A stretch of 64,000 bases of DNA from a virus. The stretch covers positions 1-64,000 of IMG/VR virus record IMGVR_UViG_3300007512_000016; one strand, given 5' to 3'. Position 1 is the stretch's first letter; each line of letters begins with the position of its first letter. Made by a program: the position numbers and the translations under genes. The notes under the pieces are model-generated. The model was not told the origin of the DNA. It ran no database searches and worked only from the letters and a program-made list of their open reading frames with translations. Positions 58,107 to 64,000 of the stretch are shown here, piece after piece.

Positions 58107-58496
58107 TTACTCCGGGGCTACGTCTTCTGGAAGAACTTCCAGAACTTCCTCTTCCTCTTTCTCTTCCGCCTCCTCCGAGGCAGGACACAACGTGTCCGCT
58201 GCGGGGACCTCTGGAGGATCACCGGGATCCTCCTCCAGCTCCGCTAGGAAAAGCGCCTGCTGTGTGTGGTAGGTCCCGCGAACAGAAAGCACCAGAGACA
58301 ACTCCGCGTACTCCAAGCATGAATCCTGGTCACCCGAAGCAAGAGCAGAGGCAGCGGCGGCCTCCAACGCTGCCGCGCTGTCCTGAACAGCCACCGCGAA
58401 CCAGTTGATCTCGGACTGATAGACGTTGGTGTCTCGGATTATCATCCGGTTGGATGCACAACCCGAGATCAGTAGGGCAAGGGCAAGAGTCCGCAT
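58107..58496 (-). CDS. Lipoprotein
   Basis: 129 residues. MRTLALALLISGCASN contains the lipobox L-I-S-G-C with Cys13 for lipid attachment after signal peptidase II cleavage. The mature part has a helical stretch (AVAVQDSAAALEAAAASALA) and a strongly acidic C-terminus with EE repeats (SEEAEEKEEEEVLEVL). Size and type resemble small outer-membrane spanin (Rz1-like) lipoproteins of phages of Gram-negative hosts, but no partner inner-membrane spanin was identified, so this is only one possibility. Confidence 0.75.
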   Translation of the reverse strand: MRTLALALLISGCASNRMIIRDTNVYQSEINWFAVAVQDSAAALEAAAASALASGDQDSCLEYAELSLVLSVRGTYHTQQALFLAELEEDPGDPPEVPAADTLCPASEEAEEKEEEEVLEVLPEDVAPE

Positions 58497-58540
58497 GAGT
58501 GGCTCCAGAGGAGGTTTCTTCCACCTCCTGTGCTCTCATC

Positions 58541-59503
58541 CTACCCCACCCGCTCCAAGTAAGACAGGGCCCGCTCCCGAATTAACTCGGGCACGCCTTG
58601 ACTCTGACGGATCAAATCCTCCAGAGGAGTGCCCTGGTCCTCGATCACGGTCTTCTGGAGAGCCTCAACAAATCCAGAGACCGTCATGTCCCGGACCTCC
58701 CCCCGAAACTTCTTCTCCAGATCGAAGACCTGGGCGGAGGGAGCCACACGCAGCCGGACCACGCTGACCTCTACCCTATCCTCCAAACAAGTCAGGACAG
58801 AACACGCCGGCTTCCGATTGAGATCATCCTGGGAGAGTGAACCACGGGTCAGAGACCCGATATTCACGACCAGCTTCTCCCCCACCCGAACGACACCCTG
58901 GTCCTTATGCCAATGACCGAACACCCACACGTCAGGGTCCAGATCGGCTAAGTCCTGGTAGCGGACGATATCCTCCCCCTCAAACATCGACCCGCCCTGG
59001 GGGCTGGCGAGGACATGAGCCATCACGATGAGATGGTTTTCATCACCCTTACGGAGCTGGACAAACCGCTCCATCTGATACTCCGTCCCGTGGTAGGGAA
59101 TGCCCACCACCCGGACCTTCACCCCATCCTTCTCGAAAACAGCCTCATACTCGTCATAGCAGCGTTGGAAGACCCCCGTGCTAAACAAGACCCCCAATGG
59201 TTGCTTGTCCAGGTAACGAATGTCCCCGTAAACGCAGTCGTGATTACCCACGTTGGCATAGACCGGACACGGGTACTTCGCATGGAGATCCGCGACGCGG
59301 CGAATCAAATCATGGCTGTTCCTCTGGGGGCTCTTAATGTGGAAGAAGTCCCCGTTATCGAGAACCGCGGAAGCCCCGACCTTCTCGGCAACCAGACCCA
59401 CCTGCTTCAGCTTGTCCAACACCGCTGAAGCCCAATCGTCCGTCCTGCTCTGAGGACCCTTGTCCGAGAGATGAACGTCGGTCCTGGTCACAAGACGAAT
59501 CAC
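58541..59503 (-). CDS. Mre11/SbcD-like nuclease subunit
   Basis: 320 residues from GTG 59503, with AGGAGG upstream. Metal-binding motifs of calcineurin-like nucleases are in order: TRTDVHLSDKG (D-x-H), AVLDNGDFFHIKS (G-D), ANVGNHDCVYGD (G-N-H-D), LIVMAHVLASP (H), WVFGHWHKDQG (G-H-x-H). As SbcD/gp47-type it would act with the Rad50-like protein encoded just upstream (GTGA overlap with 59500) to trim DNA ends. A C-terminal helical extension ends ERALSYLERVG. Confidence 0.9.
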   Translation of the reverse strand: MIRLVTRTDVHLSDKGPQSRTDDWASAVLDKLKQVGLVAEKVGASAVLDNGDFFHIKSPQRNSHDLIRRVADLHAKYPCPVYANVGNHDCVYGDIRYLDKQPLGVLFSTGVFQRCYDEYEAVFEKDGVKVRVVGIPYHGTEYQMERFVQLRKGDENHLIVMAHVLASPQGGSMFEGEDIVRYQDLADLDPDVWVFGHWHKDQGVVRVGEKLVVNIGSLTRGSLSQDDLNRKPACSVLTCLEDRVEVSVVRLRVAPSAQVFDLEKKFRGEVRDMTVSGFVEALQKTVIEDQGTPLEDLIRQSQGVPELIRERALSYLERVG

Positions 59504-60717
59504 GAAGCCACCTCCTGCCCACACAAGGGACAATCTCCCCTGGAGTCTAACAGCTCATGCACGTTGGACTCCCAGAACTCCAATTCCTGCCGGGAGTCTG
59601 AAAGACTCCCCTCCAATCGCTCCACAGCAAGTCTCGCTTGCTGCCTCGACCGGGCGAGTCCCTGGAGCTGGGCCAGGGCTTTGAGAGCTTTCAGAGCGGC
59701 GATCTGACCCTCCCGGAGCCCCTCCACCTGATCCCCGGGGAGATTCCCGAGATGCTCGACCTGCTCTTGTAGGAGACGCTGACGTGCCCGAAGATCTTTC
59801 CACTCACGCAGCTCCACGACTCTCGCAGAGAGATCCCCGACCCGTGTAGCCGTCGGGACTCCAGAAAGAGGAGCCTGCCGCAGGCTCTCCACGGCAGCAC
59901 AAGCCGTCCTCCTCTGGGTGCTCAGACGACGGTGAGTTTTGAGAGAGGCCACCGCCTCACGAGCTACTCTGAGCGATTCCACGGAGGGAAGAGAGACCTC
60001 TTGGAGTCCCTGGAGAGAATCCACCACCTGAAGGTACTGAGACCGAATGCTGTTCAAGGCTTCCAGGCTGGAAATCCTCTTTCGTAGAGAGGCCACTTCC
60101 TCCTCTCGCCTTTTCAAGGCGACGAGGGTAGAGCCCAAGTCATCCAGGCCCTCAAACTTCTTGAGGGCCTGTTGCGTCTTTTCCAGGTCGCCTCTGCGGA
60201 GAGTGAGAACCTGCTGAGCAGCCCGATGATCGCTCTGCGATGATTTCAGGGCTTTGTTCAAGCGACCAACCCGAGTCACATCCGAGATGGCTTCCGCCAG
60301 AGCAGACCCAGGCATCTTCAACAGGAAGACCTGACCCGTGAATTGCTGAGCGAATTGAGGCCATACCTTGACCCCGCCGGCTGACACCGGCCGGATCCCA
60401 AGAGCCAAAACCTCAGGTGGAGTTGTCCGACCTACGTTCTGGAGGACCACTCCGTTGACCGTATACTTGGCCTTGCCCTTGACGTTCTTCTCCCACCGGA
60501 CCCACTGACCGTCGTCAAAGCGAATCTCCACCGACAACTCGGATTCCCCATGGCGAATCAGGGCACCAGCCGGGGGGTTGGTGAAGACTCCCCGGATAGC
60601 TCGCATCACTGCGGTCTTGCCAGAATTGTTCCGGCCGCAGAGCACCGTGAACCCGTCCACACGGAGAGTCGCAGACTTGATCGACTGGAAATTCTCGATG
60701 TGGACGGTAAAAGCCAT
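59500..60717 (-). CDS. Rad50/SbcC-like N-terminal half with zinc hook
   Basis: 405 residues. VHIENFQSIKSATLRVDGF and LCGRNNSGKTAVMRAIRG give the Rad50 N-terminal lobe and Walker A. LWPQ-like and TGQVFLLKMPGSALA follow, then a long coiled coil from ~190 to 380. The chain ends SRGDCPLCGQEVAS: C-x-x-C, the Rad50 zinc hook, at its very C-terminus. The signature motif, Walker B and return coiled-coil strand are missing; a separate protein at 54227-54859 has them. The pair makes a split Rad50. GTGA overlap with the Mre11-like gene. Confidence 0.85.
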   Translation of the reverse strand: MAFTVHIENFQSIKSATLRVDGFTVLCGRNNSGKTAVMRAIRGVFTNPPAGALIRHGESELSVEIRFDDGQWVRWEKNVKGKAKYTVNGVVLQNVGRTTPPEVLALGIRPVSAGGVKVWPQFAQQFTGQVFLLKMPGSALAEAISDVTRVGRLNKALKSSQSDHRAAQQVLTLRRGDLEKTQQALKKFEGLDDLGSTLVALKRREEEVASLRKRISSLEALNSIRSQYLQVVDSLQGLQEVSLPSVESLRVAREAVASLKTHRRLSTQRRTACAAVESLRQAPLSGVPTATRVGDLSARVVELREWKDLRARQRLLQEQVEHLGNLPGDQVEGLREGQIAALKALKALAQLQGLARSRQQARLAVERLEGSLSDSRQELEFWESNVHELLDSRGDCPLCGQEVAS

Positions 60718-60720
60718 CGA

Positions 60721-61908
60721 TCAGACGTCTCCCAGGAGTGCATCCAGCTCGTCCACCACGGGATCGACGAACTCTTCTTCCTCCTCACCCTCCGGGGCTT
60801 CTTGAGAGAGGAAGGGCCTCACCTGCCCATACAACTCAGCCATGAGATTCCGTTCCAGAATCTCCTTCCGCATCTTCTCTTCCCCCTGAAACTTCAGGGG
60901 GTCCTCGTTGGGGCGGTTCCAGGTGAGCCAGGAAGAAGACTTCTTGATGATCCCGTGAGCCGTCGCGATCTCCATCGCAGTCGCCACATCGTCGATCCCG
61001 TAGCCCTGCCGGATGACGAATTCAATCTCATGCCCCTGGTTGGGTGAGACCTTGCACTTGACCAGCTTCGCCTTGACCCGATTCCCGATCACGACCTCAT
61101 CGACCTTGTGGCGGAAAGTGGAGTAGACCTTCGCCGTCTTCTTCTGGACCTTCCTGAGGCTGATGCGGACAGAGGCCCAGAACTTCCAGGCGTTACCACC
61201 CTGGATGGTCTCCTGGGGTCCGTAGGACTTCCCTCCCGTCGAGATCTTTGAGCGGACCTGAGAGATCCCGATCACCGCGGTCCCCGTCCGGGTGATCCGG
61301 GCCTGCAACTTCCTCAGGTAGCTGCTCCAGACCCGGGCGACCCGGCCAACCTGACCCGTATCCGCGACTTCCTTCGTGCTCTTCTGAGCTTCCGCCTCGG
61401 GGACCGCAGCACCCACGGAGTCCACCACGACGAGGTCCACGCCGGAAGAGACGGCGACCCACATGATTCTCAGTCCGTCCTCCATCGTATTGGGCTGAGA
61501 GAGCATGAACTTGTCCGGGTCCGTGACCGGAACCCCGAGGATGCTCGCGTACCCCACATCAACCGCGTGCTCCCAATCCAGGTAGAGGACGGAACCACCC
61601 CCAGCACAGGTCGAAGCAGCGACGGTCAAAGCAAAGGTCGTCTTCCCGGCCGCCTCATGCCCCCAGAGCTGGATGATCTTCCCCCTGGGAATCCCGGGGC
61701 AAGGAGGAACCCCGAAGGTGTTGGGCTGGCCCCCGATCAGCCAATCCATCGCGAGGCTCCCCGTAGGGATGTGGGGGAGCGACTCCTTCAGCCGATTCAT
61801 ATCAAGTTCGGTGTGGTACTCGGTCGAATCCTTGAAGATCTTCGACAGATTCGCCCGGGTGGCCGCCAGCGCGCTCACGGGGCCTTTCTTCTTAGCCGAT
61901 CTCGCCAT
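60721..61908 (-). CDS. recA: RecA recombinase
   Basis: 395 residues from ATG 61908 (GGAG upstream). GKIIQLWGHEAAGKTTFALT is Walker A, and LVVVDSVGAAVPEAEAQKST is Walker B plus loop L1. GISQVRSKISTGG and QETIQGGNAWKFWASVRIS match the RecA strand-loop region that carries the L2 and core residues. YLDWEHAVDVGYASILGV matches the RecA YIDAEHALD segment. The C-terminus is acidic (EEEEEFVDPVVDELDALLGD), as in many RecAs. It forms filaments for homologous recombination and repair. The RuvC-like gene precedes it by overlap. Confidence 0.95.
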   Translation of the reverse strand: MARSAKKKGPVSALAATRANLSKIFKDSTEYHTELDMNRLKESLPHIPTGSLAMDWLIGGQPNTFGVPPCPGIPRGKIIQLWGHEAAGKTTFALTVAASTCAGGGSVLYLDWEHAVDVGYASILGVPVTDPDKFMLSQPNTMEDGLRIMWVAVSSGVDLVVVDSVGAAVPEAEAQKSTKEVADTGQVGRVARVWSSYLRKLQARITRTGTAVIGISQVRSKISTGGKSYGPQETIQGGNAWKFWASVRISLRKVQKKTAKVYSTFRHKVDEVVIGNRVKAKLVKCKVSPNQGHEIEFVIRQGYGIDDVATAMEIATAHGIIKKSSSWLTWNRPNEDPLKFQGEEKMRKEILERNLMAELYGQVRPFLSQEAPEGEEEEEFVDPVVDELDALLGDV

Positions 61909-62548
61909 CTCGTTTGCTCCAACGGAAAAACCGCTCGTCTTCCCGGTGCAGGATCCCACGAACCTGGGATTGCCCGGCCCGCTTACCCCGCTGAAATTTG
62001 TGGATGAGGGTGAAGGTTCTCTTCTCCACCGCGGTCAAGTCACCAGCTTCGATGGCCCCGGCTTGAAGGGACCAGAACCGGGCTCCCAGAACAGCACACA
62101 GGTAGCCGTCAGCCTCATTGTGGTTCCACGCCCGATGATCCCCGGTGTCTACCTGGGCGGCCTCGATCATGTCCGACTTGCCCATCTTCCAGCCCTTCGG
62201 GCGACCCAGAGACTCAGCCGCGTGTGACTTGATCTGCCCGTTGGCGAAGAAGACGACGTCCTGCTTCTCCTCGTAAAGAGCTTCGCAGGTGAAGAGAAAG
62301 AGCCCGTACATCCCCTCAGAGTACAGGTCATTGAAGATCGGAAACTCTAAGGCGACTTTATCGTGATGCTGCTGTTGAAGCAGAGCACGGAGCCGCTCCC
62401 GCTGCTGCATATAGCGGGAGATGAAGAGTTGCCGAGGGGTGGTAGCGAACCGGCCGCGGGCGGCACACCGAGCTTTCCCGGTGGCCGCCGTGTCGTGAAT
62501 CGCCCACCCAAATCCCGTAAGGGACGGGTCCAATCCGAGTACCTTCAT
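61892..62548 (-). CDS. ruvC: RuvC-like Holliday junction resolvase
   Basis: 218 residues. MKVLGLDPSLTGFGWAIHD has the first catalytic Asp, KVALEFPIFNDLYSEGMYG the Glu, and DHRAWNHNEADGYLCAVLGA the C-terminal Asp cluster, in RuvC order. It cuts four-way junctions arising in recombination, here probably trimming branched replicative DNA before packaging. It overlaps recA by 17 nt. Start ATG has a weak ribosome site. It is longer than RuvC of bacteria by ~40 residues at the C-terminus, which is basic (RGKRAGQSQVRGILHREDER). Confidence 0.8.
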   Translation of the reverse strand: MKVLGLDPSLTGFGWAIHDTAATGKARCAARGRFATTPRQLFISRYMQQRERLRALLQQQHHDKVALEFPIFNDLYSEGMYGLFLFTCEALYEEKQDVVFFANGQIKSHAAESLGRPKGWKMGKSDMIEAAQVDTGDHRAWNHNEADGYLCAVLGARFWSLQAGAIEAGDLTAVEKRTFTLIHKFQRGKRAGQSQVRGILHREDERFFRWSKRDGEIG

Positions 62549-62566
62549 GGCCCGACCCCGGGTCGA

Positions 62567-63265
62567 TCAGGAGGTGCCGATGCTGTCCAGCAAATCGTCC
62601 ACCACGCCTGCGTCCACGGACGCACCCGTGATCGACGGGGAGTCCATACCCGCCTTCTCCCGGATCTCGTCCAGGGAGAGATCGCGGGCGAGATCCGTCC
62701 GGATATCGGCGGCGATCCGCTCGATCGCGGCGGCGATCTTCGCCTGGATCGGGGCCGCCTTCTCGTTCTCCATGATAGAGCGGAAGACCGACTCCTTGCA
62801 CGGGGTCAGGGTGCCCTTCTGGTACTGCGTGTCTTCGCAGGCGAAGAGGAAGTCGTGCTCACCCAACGACCACTCGTTGTGGAGACGAGCGAGCTGGTCG
62901 TAGCGGATCTTGCTGAAGGTCCAGCTCAACACCTGGAACCCGGAGGTGAGGCGATCCCGGTCCAGAGTGCCGTCGTTGTCCGAAGGCCACTTGACCACGA
63001 TGGTCGCGATAGCCTTCTTCGGCCTGCCGAGCTTGGCGTACTCCGGCCCCTTGACCAGGAAGTACCCCACGCCCTTCTTGTACCCCCTGTTGGCCCCGAC
63101 GAACCGGGGGCTCTTGGCCCCGAGGTTCGGCTTGCCGTCGTCGTCCACGGGCCACCAGACGAGGCTCAGGCGATCCGTCCGCCCCTCCTTCCCCTTGTAG
63201 CGGCTCGCCTTGTTCTGGAAGCCCTCGTCGCCGCTTCCGAATCCAAACTCCATGTATTCAGACAT
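62567..63265 (-). CDS. Probable single-stranded-DNA-binding protein
   Basis: 232 residues from ATG 63265 with AGGAG upstream. Aromatic/basic beta-rich sequence (DRLSLVWWPVDDDGKPNLGA, GFQVLSWTFSKIRYDQLARL, HDFLFACEDTQYQKG). The C-terminal tail (AGVVDDLLDSIGTS) is acidic, like the tails by which SSBs contact partners. It lies directly upstream of RuvC and RecA with strong, G/C-ending codon bias, as for an abundant protein. There is no clear OB-fold motif, so the call rests on context and tail; an alternative is a recombination mediator. Confidence 0.5.
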   Translation of the reverse strand: MSEYMEFGFGSGDEGFQNKASRYKGKEGRTDRLSLVWWPVDDDGKPNLGAKSPRFVGANRGYKKGVGYFLVKGPEYAKLGRPKKAIATIVVKWPSDNDGTLDRDRLTSGFQVLSWTFSKIRYDQLARLHNEWSLGEHDFLFACEDTQYQKGTLTPCKESVFRSIMENEKAAPIQAKIAAAIERIAADIRTDLARDLSLDEIREKAGMDSPSITGASVDAGVVDDLLDSIGTS

Positions 63266-63399
63266 GGTCTCTGTTCTCCTATGGTGATGAGCGAGCACTT
63301 AGTTGATTAAACGGGCCTCGCTCGTCTCCATGTACCCCTGGCTCCCGCATGTTGGGCTAGCCACCCCACTATTTTTTCTACCCTCTTCAGGAGTCCAGG
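63266..63399. other. Intergenic region upstream of the SSB-like gene
   Basis: The 134-bp gap has an AT-rich stretch on the minus strand (GTAGAAAAAATAG, near 63372-63384) that may be a promoter, and an imperfect stem GGCTAGCCC / GGGAGCC (63343-63362 region). No gene, tRNA or repeat is seen. Confidence 0.35.
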
Positions 63400-64000
63400 T
63401 CACATCCCGGCGGAGAGCATATCAATGAGCGCGTCGATATCCTCAGTGACGACTGCTGCCGCAGGCGCCGTAGCCTTCTGCCGCGGCATCGGAGCCTCCG
63501 GCAATGCCATCAGCAGGGAATCCAAGTCATCCGAGCTGATCGTCTCATCCCCAGGAGGGATCTTCTCCGGGTCGTCATCCACCACCCGATCAAAGATATC
63601 CAGGTCCAGGGGGGCCTCTTCCTCCTCTACAGGCTCCAGAACCGGCTCAGGCGGCGTCTGAGCCGTCAAACGCACCTCCTCAGGTGCTCCGAGGCCCAGC
63701 ACGGGCTCCTCCTCCTCAGGCTCGGGCTCGGGCTCCTTCTGAGAGGACTCCGTCGGGTCTTCCCACCCGGAGACGGTCCCCAGGTGAATCTCCCCATCCA
63801 CCTGAGCGATAATGTCTGTGGGATCATCCACAATGATCCCAGCCTGACCCGGCCTCAGAGCGACGGTAGCCGCACCGGGAGCCGGTGCGGTCCCCCACAC
63901 CCTCCCCAGGCCGATCTCTTCATGGACCAGCTTCATCTGATCCCGCAGCTTGGACCCCACATCCTTCAGATCCGTCCGCTTGGTCTTCAAGATGGCAATG
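63400..64000 (-). CDS. Acidic protein, 5' end beyond window
   Basis: About 200 residues from the window edge to the stop; the frame stays open to base 64000 and a TTG at 63990 is not a convincing start, so the N-terminus is missing. The visible part starts with a basic helix (KTKRTDLKDVGSKLRDQMKL), then Gly/Ala, then a strongly acidic region (PEPEPEEEEPVLGLG, LDLDIFDRVVDDD) and a helical tail (VVTEDIDALIDMLSAGM). The repeated acid-hydrophobic ends (DDLDSLLMAL, DIDALIDML) may be protein-binding motifs. Function unknown; it precedes the recombination genes. Confidence 0.6.
   Translation of the reverse strand, partial: IAILKTKRTDLKDVGSKLRDQMKLVHEEIGLGRVWGTAPAPGAATVALRPGQAGIIVDDPTDIIAQVDGEIHLGTVSGWEDPTESSQKEPEPEPEEEEPVLGLGAPEEVRLTAQTPPEPVLEPVEEEEAPLDLDIFDRVVDDDPEKIPPGDETISSDDLDSLLMALPEAPMPRQKATAPAAAVVTEDIDALIDMLSAGM

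Noticed and set aside
57734-58496. Complete lysis cassette (holin plus spanin)
   Set aside because: The small hydrophobic protein has only one short hydrophobic segment, no endolysin was recognised, and the lipoprotein alone is not enough.

Overview
The window is part of the genome of a large tailed double-stranded DNA phage. In order of reading it holds a complete head and packaging set: terminase large subunit, portal, prohead protease, an acidic scaffold-like protein and the major capsid protein. It also holds a bacterial-style replication and recombination set: DnaX-like clamp loader, sliding clamp, TOPRIM primase, RecA, RuvC-like resolvase, Mre11/SbcD nuclease, SbcC/Rad50 pieces and a Cas4/RecB-like nuclease. 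No rRNA, tRNA or CRISPR array was found. DNA is about 60% GC, genes are tightly packed with 1-20 nt overlaps (ATGA, GTGA, TGATG), and nearly everything is on the minus strand. So much replication and accessory coding in 64 kb suggests a genome well beyond this window. The host cannot be named. A short lipoprotein with a clear lipobox (58107-58496) fits a Gram-negative host but does not prove one.

Layout, left to right. 1-1223: two tail or virion proteins. 1336-3821: two plus-strand genes inserted among minus genes, one with an N-terminus resembling ADP-ribosyltransferases. 3823-7703: a secreted protein, a zinc-binding protein, a RecA-like protein with no intact P-loop, and a fusion of LAGLIDADG endonuclease with DNA methyltransferase. 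7811-9598: a transcription unit for the major capsid protein and a partner, bounded by terminator hairpins. 9609-16031: scaffold-like protein, prohead protease carrying two inteins, and two accessory proteins. 16191-32282: a 16-kb block of very large multidomain proteins with five HExxH metallopeptidase motifs, several GNAT acetyltransferase-like domains, a topoisomerase IB domain, a CCA-adding-type nucleotidyltransferase and a 2H phosphoesterase domain. 32390-34101: a plus-strand island with a SWIM zinc finger protein and a dual-specificity-type phosphatase.

34098-42033: portal (one intein), two small proteins, terminase large subunit (one intein inside the P-loop) and a possible small subunit. 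42043-49322: structural and tail proteins, a thioredoxin, many small proteins and a beta-helix tail protein. 49370-50530: a sigma-region-4-like regulator and a NusG-like factor. 50511-63265: replication and recombination. 63400-64000: an acidic protein open at the right edge.

The main unexplained pattern is a short basic-amphipathic motif, R-V-A-x-R-[Y/W]-L. It recurs in unrelated proteins between 16 and 49 kb, at N-termini, C-termini or junctions between domains, mostly in the proteins that carry metallopeptidase and acetyltransferase modules. My inference is that it marks proteins to be packaged in the head or processed by the prohead protease, so that the 16-32 kb block would be a virion cargo cluster delivered with the DNA. 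The sequence alone does not prove this. Other notable points are the four inteins confined to head and packaging genes, a Rad50/SbcC that appears split into two separate genes, and two hairpins whose 3' arms end exactly at a start codon.
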